The notes beneath the pieces are model-generated. The model had not been told where the DNA came from. It did not search any database and saw only the letters and a list, made by a program, of their open reading frames with translations. This document shows, piece after piece, positions 11,320 through 23,800 of a stretch of 64,000 nucleotides of DNA. Position 1 is the first letter of the stretch; every line of letters begins with the position of its first letter. The position numbers and the translations under genes were made by a program. Source of the stretch: Varroa destructor (lineage: Eukaryota > Arthropoda > Arachnida > Mesostigmata > Varroidae); contig NW_019211458.1 in assembly GCF_002443255.2 (NCBI RefSeq), forward strand, positions 10,686,402 through 10,750,401, given 5' to 3'.

Positions 11320-12200
11320 CTAAAATGACAAATATGTACGACAAGCATGAAGCGAAGCCTGCGAGTTTATTTAATCTTCTATATTACTAAAACGTTAGAT
11401 CCACAGGCTTGTCCGACCCAAAACGATCACTTAAGAGTGCGCGAGCTTGGCTTATTTTATCTGTTTCTGGGTCGCTTGAGTTTTATTCAGAAATTAGCTG
11501 TCCAATAAATAGGGTTAATTACGGCATTAGTTTTGCGTCTAGAGGGTAAACTTTTTTCTATAGACTGTGTCCATTAGATTGGTCGTAAACCAATGCCCTT
11601 TCACGTTTCAAAGCAACACCGTGTCGCCGTTTACAAAGAGCAAGGCGCTTCGTAACGTCGTCTGCACTGACATATCATCATATACAGCTATACATTTCTG
11701 TACAATTCGTGTTATTCAAACAAGTCCGCTCAGCATGTATTGCATGGGAAACTATGTTTAGAAGAAGCTATTTAATTATCCCTATACTAATCGGGGTTAC
11801 TTCAATCATTAATATCATTCATTTTTTATTTCTACAAAGCAAATGCGTTTCATAGCAAAGCAGACGCGGGCGAAGCCCGCAGGTAGCGCTACGTGTGTTG
11901 TCTTAGGCTGTTATGAACGAATCCGACGGACTTTGAAATAAAATAACTTTCGAATTACGCGCCGATAGCAGACGAATTTAGCTGGTAGGTAACCTAGTCT
12001 TCTAGAAATTTGTGTAGGCGAACGGTTATCCATTAAGTTTACCCAGAAATGAGTTCAGAAGGAAATCATTTTATTGGTCTAGCGCTATTGGTCTATTAAA
12101 CTAGCGCTTAGTGTTGAAGTTTTTATTTCTCAAAGGCCACAGCGTTGCGGAAATTTATGGAAGAATGATGAGCACCTTAGGTAAGAGGGACTTAAGCAAA
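11320..12200 (+). repeat. dispersed repeat, copy 2 (truncated)
   Basis: Same order as copy 1: weakly similar left part from about 11330, near-identical core 11508-11927, then a diverged part to the transposase start. Homology stops abruptly around 12200 at an AT-rich run, where copy 1 continues into the mariner-type transposase. The GAA-loop hairpin is perfect here (11866-11880, GCGGGC stem) but carries one mismatch in copy 1. Confidence 0.8.
12098..12200 (+). pseudogene. transposase N-terminal fragment in repeat copy 2
   Basis: Reads as a diverged version of the copy 1 start: KFLFLKGHSVAEIYGRMM and then LGKRDLSK before the homology ends. It is too short to function. It shows that the repeat and the transposase were linked before the two copies separated. 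Confidence 0.6.
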
Positions 12201-12632
12201 ATTATATATATATATCTATATATCCACTGAAAATGTTCGATATTTTATTTATGGAATAAATTAATAAAAAAATAATAAACCTGCTGTATCGAGAAATGTA
12301 TATTCTTAGAGCAATTTTAAATAAAATTTTGACTTGAAAACCGTCCCCTAAGAAAAGCTCAGCAAAATGTGTGCAGAGAGGCATAAAACAGGCCATGCCG
12401 TAAAAGACGCATTTGAGGCACTTACTCTATGGTAATACACCTCTTTTGGTTCGACCCTCGATACGGTTCCTCAGATAGCCCCAACGTTAAGGGTCATTCA
12501 CAAATCTATTTAGTTTAGTTGAGAAGTCGGGTTACAGGCTAGAACGACAACTTAAGAAACGGAAGTCAGCTAGCAAACAAACGACAATCCTCAGATGTCA
12601 AGAGTGCGACGGAGGTGAACCGAGAAAAATGC

Positions 12633-12647
12633 GGGGGGGGGGGGGGG
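12633..12647. repeat. G15 homopolymer
   Basis: Fifteen consecutive G on the plus strand in an otherwise AT-rich region; it gives the proline run in the minus-strand frame 12566-12829, which is not a credible gene. Confidence 0.95.
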
Positions 12648-13640
12648 ATGGAGGGTAGGTAATGAAGAGGAGAACAAAAGAAACGTATTTGTGGGGAAGC
12701 TTTACCTAACTGACAGCCACAGCCAATATAGTAGTCATAGTCGTACTGGAGAACATGTTGGAAAGGCGCTATAAACGAAGATATAGAAAAGGTCTGGCGT
12801 GTTTGTGTCACCTGTAAGTGGATTAACACAGATACGTCCGTTGGCGATGCAAGAAACAGGCAAGTGATACGCAGGTCAGTAGCGAGGCTTTAGCTGCTGG
12901 TTACGACAACGATAGAGCCCTACACTAAAGTTGCGGCTAGCATGCACGAAATTCAACTACACCAGTCAGGTCCTACGCATTATTAGGACCTATTCGTTTG
13001 GACTGGCTAAACAGATAAGGTATCGATGAGTAAGGCGTAATGGCTGCGAAACGACAAAGGCCAGCGAAATATATATAAGAAGGTATATAAGAGAAAGTTG
13101 CCTGTCGTACAGTTTAAAAACGGAGCTACGACCGAACTAGCCGACCCTGTGAAAGCTTTTTACCTCTTTAAATAGCGTTTTTTAGTCAGATTTACTCTAC
13201 AAAATTTAATATAGACATGTGATTTCAGTTACATGTTTTGATTTAACGAAAAAGAAAGGCGTATCAGTTGTTTGATGCTATCGCAATTCAGGTCGTTATT
13301 CTACTCACTGAAAGCTCACTTATCTTAAAATATTTTTTTTTGGTTTAATCGTATTTCAGAAATAAGTTGATGAACTGAGATTAAGTGCGAGAAAATCAAC
13401 GAAATACGTAGTCACCAACTATACACTATTACATAAATGTCAATCGTTCTATTTTTTGGGTATAACTTATATTTTGTATTGCAAGCTTTGTTTGCTCATG
13501 CCTGGAGGGATACACACGAAACCACAATTAAGTTTACGATAGAAAAGCAATGCTGATTTTTTGAGATAGCTGAATAAAGCCAGTGCAGTTTTTTTTGTAA
13601 GGTTATTGTAGGAATTAATTCTTCTGTATTTATATCGCAG

Positions 13641-13851
13641 ATTTCAACCATCTGTCTCGAAAACCGAATCGGTCAAGTGGGTGTCATTTGGCAATACTCT
13701 GAAAGATACACTGATAAGCATTCAAAGCAAACTCCTTCCCCTAAAACTCTGCTTGAAACCAAGATTATATGAGAGGATACGACAGCTTTTTCCTGCACAA
13801 GGCGTTCAAAATTATCTTAGTTCGAGGCCCATTAGGGTGCAAAGTGAATAG
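13641..13851 (+). CDS. candidate exon or chance frame, unrecognised
   Basis: After the acceptor gtatttatatcgcag a 70-codon frame without methionine runs to a TAG at 13849-13851 (FQPSVSKTESVKWVSFGN ... ERIRQLFPAQGVQNYL). A second frame is open over the first 40 codons. No family is recognised and no phase partner is established. Confidence 0.18.
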
Positions 13852-14870
13852 CATACTGAAGAAACGGTTTCCGTCTTTTCATCTGTTATATATATACACC
13901 AACTATTTGACGGTGTGAAAGCGAGTTACAAAAGGTTCCAATATGTGATACTACGATCGCATGTTGCGCCACGAAATCAGAGACTCTTAAACATAGCCTA
14001 TTTGGAATGCTATGTTCAATGCATTGTTGGAATAGATAAACAGTTTTTGCGGGATTATGGGTAATACAGTAAGAGGATTAGGGTTGTCCCTATATAATAT
14101 TAAGAAATGTAACTTTTCCACTATGACCTGGTTTGTTCTACTATTGAAAAATGCTTTCAAACCAACATTGGGTCGTGCGCTAATAAATAAGGTAATCGGC
14201 TAGCTTTGAATTAATAACACGTCGAGTCAAATTCTATTACGAATAGGTTTTGGTTATCTTTTGGGTTGAGTAAAGTAGCATTTAAATGAATAATTTGATA
14301 ATGTCAGTTGAAATCTATTTCTAGGCCACACAATAAGATTTAAATGATCTTTGTTGCGTTTATTAGCTAACTTAAATAAATGTTGCCATTGTGTGCATCC
14401 ATGGTAAGAAAGGGATACAACTACAGCTTATATATGAACAACAGTAAGTACAAATGTACAATGTAATGACATATTAGCGACGATGCACGACTGCTCAGCA
14501 GTAAAGGAGCCGTCTCAGAATTCCCCTCGTTCATTCAAATACAATGAGCTCCAAGGAAACAGACACAGAGAAAGGGAGGGCAAACACGTCTCCGAATACA
14601 TGTACCGCATCATGACCCGTTAGTTCGTAAGTCGCAATCGCAGCACACAATAGTAATGGCTTTTGATCGTGGAACATCAACCATGACTTGGTTATGGAAA
14701 CAAACGCGCTCGAGGAACAAGCCGGGGAGAAAAACAGAGTTATTACCGGGGACAAACGTTTTGGATGCTTGTACATAGACAGATGACAGTGCAGTCGTTG
14801 AAGGAATTATATTTTGCAAAGACCGCCGAAGCCTTTGTGTCGTTGTATGTTAATATCTTATTCTTTATAG

Positions 14871-14957
14871 GTGAATTCTTTGATTTGCCATATACAGAGG
14901 CTCTCTGGATACATGCGAATCGAAACTCAACTTACAAAGTACCCTACAGTGAACCCG
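14871..14957 (+). CDS. candidate internal exon with two open frames
   Basis: Bracketed by a good acceptor (cttattctttatag) and a GTACGT donor. One frame reads FFDLPYTEALWIHANRNS, the other VNSLICHIQRLSGYMRIETQ. In the second frame it is phase 0 at both ends and could join a short terminal exon at 15789-15857. No family is recognised. Confidence 0.28.
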
Positions 14958-15788
14958 GTACGTTAGTTTGGGCATAGTAGTAATTTCTAAACCGAGAGCC
15001 GCTTATGGATTTGAGGTGGACGTACCTTAATCTAGTTAGTTATGTGTCAGGCATTCAGAATCTCACAACTAGTCGACTCCCTCCAATAAAGTCGAGTTGT
15101 TGATTGTAAATAAAATCAGCAGTTCGTCAATCATCCAACGCGTCGTCAGGTGCGGCCCAAGCATCGTTCGCGGACGTCGAATATATCAGTAAACTTGAAT
15201 ATAGTCTTAAGTTCCCGAACGTGTTTCCTGTTGCATGCGTCATTTGGCTGGAAGTATAACTGGCTGAAAGGAAAGGTCGGCTGAGGATATACATATAGAC
15301 AGAAATGCATCATTTGTCGTGGTTGGAGCAAAATGAGAGTAAATCTCAGCGCCATTAGCACAGTGGAAAACACCGAACTAACGACAACCATAATATGAAT
15401 GGTAGAAGGTGGGAGATTAAAGGGAATGGGACACGGTAGAGTAAACAGTAGTTGGTATTAAGGAATACGCGTCATTACTGCGCCTCGGTGAAGTTACCAG
15501 CAACGCTTGCAGGTAGGGTGTTCAGCGGACAGCGAGGATACGTAGATGGGACCAACTGAGGGCCGAGCAATGGCATACGGCACTAACAGTAACGACAACA
15601 ACGAAAACAGAAACAAGAAAACGCTGTATCAGGAACTGCGCTATGTCAGCAATAGAAATGCCGAACACGGCGAAGGCGAAGGGCCCCTTGGCGACTCCTG
15701 ATTGAATATTGCGTGTAGTACGCTAAACTAAAATGAACTATATCGCGTTTAGCAAATCGCTCCCATTGATTCTAAAATTGCGATGCAG

Positions 15789-15857
15789 GGAAAATCAACG
15801 GGAGCTCGTGCAGTTCGGGGATTTATCCACTTGGAACTGCAAGCAGCTCCTAATTGA
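15789..15857 (+). CDS. candidate terminal exon
   Basis: Follows the acceptor ttgcgatgcag. In phase 0 it reads GKSTGARAVRGFIHLELQ and ends at TGA. A different frame (ENQRELVQFGDLSTWNCKQ) is also open and runs on. Either could be real; I cannot choose. Confidence 0.2.
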   Translation, partial: GKSTGARAVRGFIHLELQAAPN

Positions 15858-16631
15858 CCAGTGCAGTGTTTCCATCTTATTAAATTTGCAACTGCAATTT
15901 TCAGGAAAAAAGACTGTTAAAAACGGAAAATGTTGTATTAAGTAATTTGCCTCGATAATTTTTCTACACAGAAGTTTAGAGTTTACCTAGATCCGCGAAG
16001 TACGGCAGTATGGTTGAAAAAGCATACGAAGTTAGAACGGAACTCTTGTTTTTTGGTTTTTTTCTATTACGCTTACACGTCTGGATTGACTAAATATCCG
16101 CATGTGACTTTAAGTCATGCCTTTCCCATAATCGTAAAAACTGTGTCTATGTCTTCAAGTCCAATTGCGCAAAATGATATTGATAATTTGCCTACATAGT
16201 TCCATTTCTAGTCTGAGTCGTTTAAAGTAAAGCAGGCGAAAGTAAAGTGCCGAAAATTCTTTCATTCTAAGATCGCGCTTAGTGAAAAGGGTAGGAATAA
16301 ATTGCTTTTTCTATATATCAGCAAAAAAAAAACAAGGGTTAGAATGGCGATAGGAACCCTCAACCTTTTATGGCATTACCCCATATGGCTTATATTGTAT
16401 AGTCCTGTGTAGTGTTTTTCGTATAATAATTTGTAGGGACGTATCTGACACCACAGTTCAAAGTTTTGATTAACTACTTCAAAAATGTACCGATGATTTC
16501 ACACATATGCGTTCAGGTTATCGGAAGTGCTTAGCTTCGGGCAAACATCCCTTTTAGTAAATACGGCACATGAAGGTACTAGATCAAATAAATACGCATT
16601 ATTTCTATATAATGTCTCATTTTATTTCGTA

Positions 16632-16731
16632 NNNNNNNNNNNNNNNNNNNNNNNNNNNNNNNNNNNNNNNNNNNNNNNNNNNNNNNNNNNNNNNNNNNNN
16701 NNNNNNNNNNNNNNNNNNNNNNNNNNNNNNN
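16632..16731. other. assembly gap (100 N)
   Basis: Exactly 100 N, the usual placeholder for a scaffold join of unknown length. Frames crossing it are meaningless. Flanking sequence (15.9-17.1 kb) is AT-rich with no supported gene. Confidence 0.98.
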
Positions 16732-17179
16732 ATTGTTGACATGGATACCAATTGTAATCGCATTTTTTCCTAACGAGTTTATATAAAGCGATGTAAAGTT
16801 TTACTTTGTTCTAGTAGTTATGTTCTTCACTATTGCCATTTGTTATTAGTTCGATGCTAAAAATATTGATCATAGAGTTGCTAAGTTGCTACACGCTACT
16901 GTCCATCCATCTATCGTAAGAATAATAATAATATAATAACAAAGGTTAGTATCTGAAATTTCTGTCGAGATTTGTATGTCTACTAATTTTGTAGCGCACC
17001 TTTTTATGGGTTATGCGATGCATTCGTCTAATCGTAAAACAAACAATGTTTGTCCCACTTTAATATTAACAAGCCTGAGCTGGATCTACAGATATAATTA
17101 CCACAAGAATACTTTTAATATAACATACTGGCACCATTCTCTTTTAAAGGATTTTTTAAATCTTATCATCTTTTACAGA

Positions 17180-17185
17180 TTTATT
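17180..17185 (-). other. possible polyadenylation signal for ACLY
   Basis: AATAAA on the minus strand, about 440 bases after the ACLY stop codon. I saw no exact copy nearer to the stop. A 17-base T run (minus strand) at 17339-17355 would lie within this 3' UTR. Position alone supports the call. Confidence 0.25.
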
Positions 17186-17627
17186 CAATCTGTGTTAGTA
17201 GACATTTTACTTCACTGCAGTAATTGTCTACATCGTATGGATGTTTACTAATAGATATTATGCACGTCGTACGCAAAAAACGTTGAACAGGTGTTCAGAT
17301 TTTCTCATCAACCAATTTGACGGATACTGTTTTTCAATAAAAAAAAAAAAAAAAACTAATGGTTTTCAATGTGTCTTGCTGTAATTAAGACACCAACAAC
17401 AATAATAATAAGTAATCTATAAAAAGAGTTAAAATATCGTGAGTTTTACGAGTGTGCAATAGTGCTCCTGCCGTTCTCGACGAGAAAACGCTATTGCGGA
17501 AGCGTAACTTCTCATATACTAATCAGGCAACGGCGATAGAGCATACAATTGGCAATATGACATATGGCTTTTACCGAGTCTCAAAAGCCGTTCCCCTTTT
17601 CGTCACTCGAGATATTGGAATCGAAAA

Positions 17628-17894
17628 CTACAGCGGAAGCTGCGGATCGTCGGCTTCCGGAAGAACATAAGAGATATCATCCCATGGATGCCTGTAGAGA
17701 CCTTGGCGAAGCCTTTTCTGGTCAAGGTAGTGGCCAATGAAGCCTATGGTTCGTCCAAGGACAAATAGACCATTTAATGCGCCCATTTCGATGTATTCAT
17801 TAGCTTCCTCCGCAGTAAACATTCCAGAAGAACGCAAAAGGTCCACAACAGCCACACCAATAAGCCCATCGACGTTTAGGATTAAGCTGGGTTT
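17628..17894 (-). CDS. ACLY: ACLY coding exon 13 (residues 997-1084, stop)
   Basis: Begins [18 protein letters not shown], with the third lyase catalytic residue Asp1005, and ends [16 protein letters not shown] plus a divergent tail ADDPQLPL before TAG. Acceptor tctcttccag. Confidence 0.97.
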   Translation of the reverse strand, partial: KPSLILNVDGLIGVAVVDLLRSSGMFTAEEANEYIEMGALNGLFVLGRTIGFIGHYLDQKRLRQGLYRHPWDDISYVLPEADDPQLPL

Positions 17895-20800
17895 CTGGAA
17901 GAGATAGAAGGTAATGATTAAAGTTCATCACATATGAAAGGTGCTGAGCCGGTTCGAAAGGCCAAAGGGAATGTTGTATATCAACGTAGACTAGCCCAGC
18001 CTTTCGTAGATCCACAAAAATATACAGACAACTGAGCTTCAGTTTTGCCCATTGTGTGTGCGCCAACGAACTTCCACATATCGATTGTCGTTGACTTATT
18101 CTGAACAAGAAAAATTCACGGCTAAAATGTAGAGCACGTGCACATACCTTGCTTGTTGTGATCTTTTCAACCTCAAGGGCAAAGTTCAGAACCGGTGTAC
18201 TGGGAAAATGCTGTATAACAAAGTCCTTGAGAATCTTAACTCTCATATCTGGGTTGTTGATTGACTTCACTCGATGGCCAATGCCCATGATAAGCTGACC
18301 ATTTTTTCTCATCTTGTTGACGAATTCCATCGGAATTAATCCCTTGTCGTAGGCGGACGAGAACTGCTTGGCTGCAGCGTCAAGCGCGCCGCCAAAGCGA
18401 TCACCAATCGTCAAAAGACCTGAGGTCAATGAGGAGATAAGGTCTTTGCCAGCACGTGCACAAACTATGGTATTATGTGCGCCTGACACGGCAGGCCCAT
18501 GATCAGCCGTCACCATAAGAACCATTTCGAAAAACTTGCAAGCGTAACCCGGCAAACGGCGCTGGAACCACAGAAGACTGAGTACGCCGCCAAGACCTAG
18601 TTCCTCCTCCATTACCTTTGAAAAAAATCACGCACAAATAGTTAGTGTCAAGCGAAAAAAACATATTGAACACATCTGACGCTGGGTTGTTCTAGCACCT
18701 CAAGCAACTGAATGAAAGTTAATAGCACAGCTAAGAGCTACCGTGTGACTTAGTCATATCAACTAACTGTATTCTTAAACATACTAAACTAAACTGTTTC
18801 TGTGAGTTTCACCTTTGTAATAGGAATGCCGGCGTACACAAGTTCCTGGCCTCGTTCGTCGCAAATTGACGTCATAAATGAAGCCGGTTTGCGGATCAGT
18901 CCTAACTCGCGTGCCCAGTTATAATCCATAGGAACAGTCGGTGGAGGAACCTCGGGTTTGACGATGATAACACCCTTCTGCACAAGGCTTTGAAACACAG
19001 AGTGTATCATTTCACCCAATTCATCAAACGTACGAGGAACGTAAGCGCCGGCTTGCTTAAGTGCGAGATTCTTCGCGATGGCAGTCTCCTTTTGCGAATT
19101 TGCACACGCGCCTGCATGACCGAATTGAACTTCTGACGCGAACATACCAGCACAAGTGCCAATACACCTGTCGAACACGTGCACGAACGTTAGGTCAATA
19201 ACTATCGTAGAATACAAACAATTTTATCCTAATATCTTTTAAGATCTATACCTTTACATGAAACAGGTTAAGCTCGTATGTGTGTGTGTGTGTGTGACAA
19301 CCATCTTCACATCTTCACATCAAACACTCTTTTCAAAGATCAATTGCCTATTTCGAAAATGTGTAAACGAATTTGCTTGCATTCACCGCACTCTGTTAAT
19401 TACTACCTACTATCATTCATAGTAAATTTCCTAAATCTTTAAATCATACTAAATTTCCATTCCTGTGAGAATCACTCCACCTACCATGCAACCAAAGGCT
19501 TCGTGATCCGCTTATCTTCTATTGCCTGGCAAACATCATATTCTTCAACTCCGCCGACTTCACCAAGGAGGACAATCATTTTGACCTCGGGGTCCGCTTC
19601 ATATCGGAGGATATGGTCCATGAACGTGCTGCCTGTTTTATGACGCCATAAACAAAAATAGTAGGCACATTAAATTCATTTAGGCAAGTCTCCTCCTAAA
19701 TGAAAGTTATCGAAATAGAATTAGTTTGCGAATGCGGTTACAGCCGACGAAACAATGTATTCACGGCAGATCATCACGTCTTAGGTCTTTTTATTTATGA
19801 CAACAGTGCGCACTCTAGCTGCTTACTGTGCCGTACGCACCTGGGTATCTATCACCGCCGATGGCAACCCCTTCGTAAACGCCGTCGGTATTGCGAGACA
19901 CAATATTGTTAAGTTCGTTAGACATTCCGCCCGATCTAGATACATAAGCGACGCTGCCTGGTCGGTACAATTTCGACGCAAGAATATTGTCCATCATACC
20001 ACCGGTGTTGCCGATTTTGAAACAACCCGGCTTGATTCCACCAACGGTTGCTGGGCCAATTATGTGAACTCCTACTCAGAAATATAAACAAACCAGTGTC
20101 ATTCGAAAGCCAGTAGTGAAAAAAATCTATAGTTTTCTTCGATTTACAGATAAAATAAGTATTTATGTTAAGTAGACGAGCATTTAACTTCAGTCAACAT
20201 ATTAGATCCAATAACGTATGCACTCTCTCAGTTGGCATTTTGAAGCTGTCGTTTTAAAACTCGTTAGTTCTAATCATATCGAACGAACGAATGGTCTGCT
20301 GTAAGAGCTCTGTGTGAATGACTATAGTGAATATATTTGTAGTTCCCAGCCGTACAAGTATGTATATTGTTTTCGATAGATGGTCAAATATACCTTTTTC
20401 TTTGGCTAGCTTGTTGATTTTGCGGGTCACGTTTTCCGGAATGCCTTCCGCAATAATGGCGATTGTTCGAATTCGGGGACAGCTGAGCGCCTCATCAGTT
20501 GATTCCTTAGCTGAACGTAGCGATGCAAAGTTGATAAGGCAATCAGCATCTGGATGTTTACGGACAGCGTCTGCAATACTTTTGTACACTGGAATCAGGA
20601 TTTCCTTATGGCCCCAGTAGAACTTGAGACGCTGGTAGCCTACGAACGGATATACCTATCGAAATAAGAACGAAATTTGTACCGCTTACGATTTAGCGTT
20701 TCTAAATTGGCCTTCTTTATAAATCGGAAAAGTGAATGGATCACGTACCCTTCCAGGCAATCAACACGCATTTCCTTCGATACTCCTTGCGAATATACAC

Positions 20801-23800
20801 AGGATATAATTGTATTAACGTGAAAGGGAAACCGTTGCTAGTAAAGGCGAAAGCGATAGACATAATGCTAACAATCAGCCTGCGAAACTTGCAAGATACC
20901 CATTAATGAAAACGGAAAAAGGGCTTAGCAAGAACTCCCAACGACTGAAAGGTAAATAGGCCTAAACAAGGGGGTAAAGAACGCGTTCGTTGGCAAACAT
21001 TTTCCTTTTGATTCTTCATAGCCACACTTACCATAGCCACAACGGAGGGTTCCTTACGGGAGCAGACGAAGTCAAAGTCAAGCATACCTTGAACGGCCTT
21101 CGACTGCATGCCCCAGACAATAGCGCGTGTTTGCGGCGTGAACCATGCTGCATCTGCACTGAGGGTCATCCGGGGTTGTTCTACGACGGGAGATGTGGTG
21201 CCCGATGAAACAGACTCCTAAGAGAAATGACAACACGACCACATCGACGTCGATGATATATCGCATATGACCACGGGTTGCATTCAATGCATTAGGAATC
21301 AATCATAAGCACAGCAAAATAATAATAGTTCATGCCATATGCAAATTTTAGAAGCAACAGCATCTATGTATGCTCGTCTTAGAAGTTCTTCTTCGACTTT
21401 TTCATGGATCTCTCTTCTGGCACAACGCCAAAGTTACGCACACAATGCACGACGATACTGAGATGATTATTAAGTTAAACTGATTGGTCTAGCGAACTGC
21501 AACTTCCTCTTTCTTTCGCTTTCCGCAAACTTGTACAGTTGTGTGACGCACACTGTCGAACGTTGGATTAGTAATCGATAGCATCATGCGATTGTGGGTG
21601 CAGTGGGCGACTTCCTTTTTCGATACGAAAGACAACAATTACCAACGACATTCATTCATTCACACGCTTATCTGCAGTGATACGAAAGGTATATGACCAC
21701 GATCATAGAAGAATTGATTTTGCTTGTAGATGGCGTAAAACCATGAAAATGATCTACGCTGAATCTGAGTGAGCGATACTGTTAGACTATGCAGACGTTT
21801 TGTTATCTTGGTCATATTTGGCGATTATTACTGGCATTCACTAAAGCGTTCTGTCAAAGCTATAATATTCAGTTGTACTTGACAGCTGATTTCGACACAC
21901 TTTTACATTGATACCGTTTCGAAGCCATGGTAGAGTAGCGCGTACTCTGATCTTAGAGGGTCCAGCATCTGCAAAGGTGGCGCTTAAACGCTTAAATAAC
22001 CTGTGGTCATGACACACAACAGTACATTGCATAATAAGTAGTAACAACGTCATGTATCAACTGTTGCATTCGGATCCATCAACAAACTAGTTGATGCAAT
22101 CAGCTGTGCCTAACGCCCAGATCGACTATTTGACACGTTTATGACAGACAACTGTCAATGTCAACACTTTTGATGAATAGAACAAATCTATTTATACAAC
22201 GGTTGGTACTGTCTGACGGTGCGTAAACGCATTGAAACAATTGTTAAAAAGCAAAATGACACTACGGCATGGCCTACGAACTACAAATAACAGAACTGCA
22301 ACAGCAGCCGTAAACGCCTTTTCCTTGAAAAGGCGTTTACGGCTGTACACCCCTCCACCAACGTATTTATAGGCCACAGTTAAACGCGCCTAAACAATAC
22401 TGGTAGATTGATTAGAAACTGCGAAACTCACATTACGCTGGTGAGATCCCGATGCATCTAATGCTACTTGAATCATTCAATATAATAATTTTTCCTTCAA
22501 GAACATGTACAACAGACACGTTTAGGTTCAAGAGATGCTAGCAAATAGGCAAAGAAGCACATGATATGGTCTACAACAGCTTTTTGCTGTAAACTACGTT
22601 TACTAACACTTGCAGGGATAAATGGAATGAAGAACAATTGTAAAAACGGCTTTCGCACGTCACTCGTGAAACTAGCATTACTTCTGAGTGATGACTGTAG
22701 AAGCGGAGGGTTTGCTGAAGCAGACGGTGCCACGACGTGCACCCTCAGCTTGTTGTTAAATTGCCTTAGTCTTTTGTTTCTCTGTTTTGGTTAAGTCGAT
22801 AGCGTAGTAAATGGTTTCCTATTTGAGTTCCGAAAATTATTTCCTATCAATGAACAGAAGCTCAACAGTTAAGAAATGTATATGGTTTAATAGACTGCGT
22901 AAAAAAGAATACAGATTCAAGCAGCATAGGGTAGTCGTGAATTTACCTATAACACATTGCATCGAAGATAAATAATTTTAATTCACGTTTTTTTTACTAC
23001 ACATTATTCCCCTTTTCCTTTGGCGTATCTGTGTTTATATCTATGCGCACTCCGTTTATTAGTCGCGTAAGATTACTTCGAAATAACTGCACATACGACA
23101 ACAACATGGGCTTTAGGTAAAGGGCTTGCAAAGAGCTCTATGAAAGGCCCTATGTGCCTCATAGTTATTTCGTTCAGATTGCTTGGTACGATAATCAGCG
23201 AGTACCGGGATGCATTTACGTGATTCAAAAGAAGGTTGCTTTTTGTAGATATCGACTACAACTTACCCTGCCACCTGACGCTAGAAGAAAATTGGCCGTC
23301 GTGGGAGCTCCATCCGCTGGCGGGCTAATGTCTCTTACGCCCATTGCCATAGCGACAATTGCTGTCATATGTGTTTCTGGCCCAAAAACATGTACCGGCA
23401 ACCCGAGGGTACGGCCGGTGTCCTTCATTACTCGTAAACCTTCTTGGTAATTCGGACCTGCACGACGCACAAAAATGCTCACCTTGTTCTCTACCAACCG
23501 CTCGCGGAACTCTTGCAGTGCCTTCACGATGCCTGTAACGACGCAGCAGTATTTATTCATTCATACGATATAGGGCCATTGGAAATGAGCTTAGACGGTA
23601 TAGCGTCTTAAAGCATCCACAAACCTGCACAGAAATTAAAAAGGGGGAAAAAAGTTTATATTCTTCTATGTAATTATTTTAAAGTCACACTAAGTGCCGT
23701 AGAGGTTACCGCGAGCAATTAAATTCATATAGAACCAGATTCTGCCGCTAGAAAATTGTGGAATACATTCCGGCAGAGTCAAGTGTGTTTGAAAACCTAT

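Noticed and set aside
16527..16773. Frames crossing the first N run
   Set aside because: They consist largely of unknown bases.
17800..18612. 270-codon uninterrupted minus-strand frame taken as one gene
   Set aside because: Only the first 155 or so codons are ACLY exon 12; the rest is read-through of an intron and an off-frame part of exon 13.
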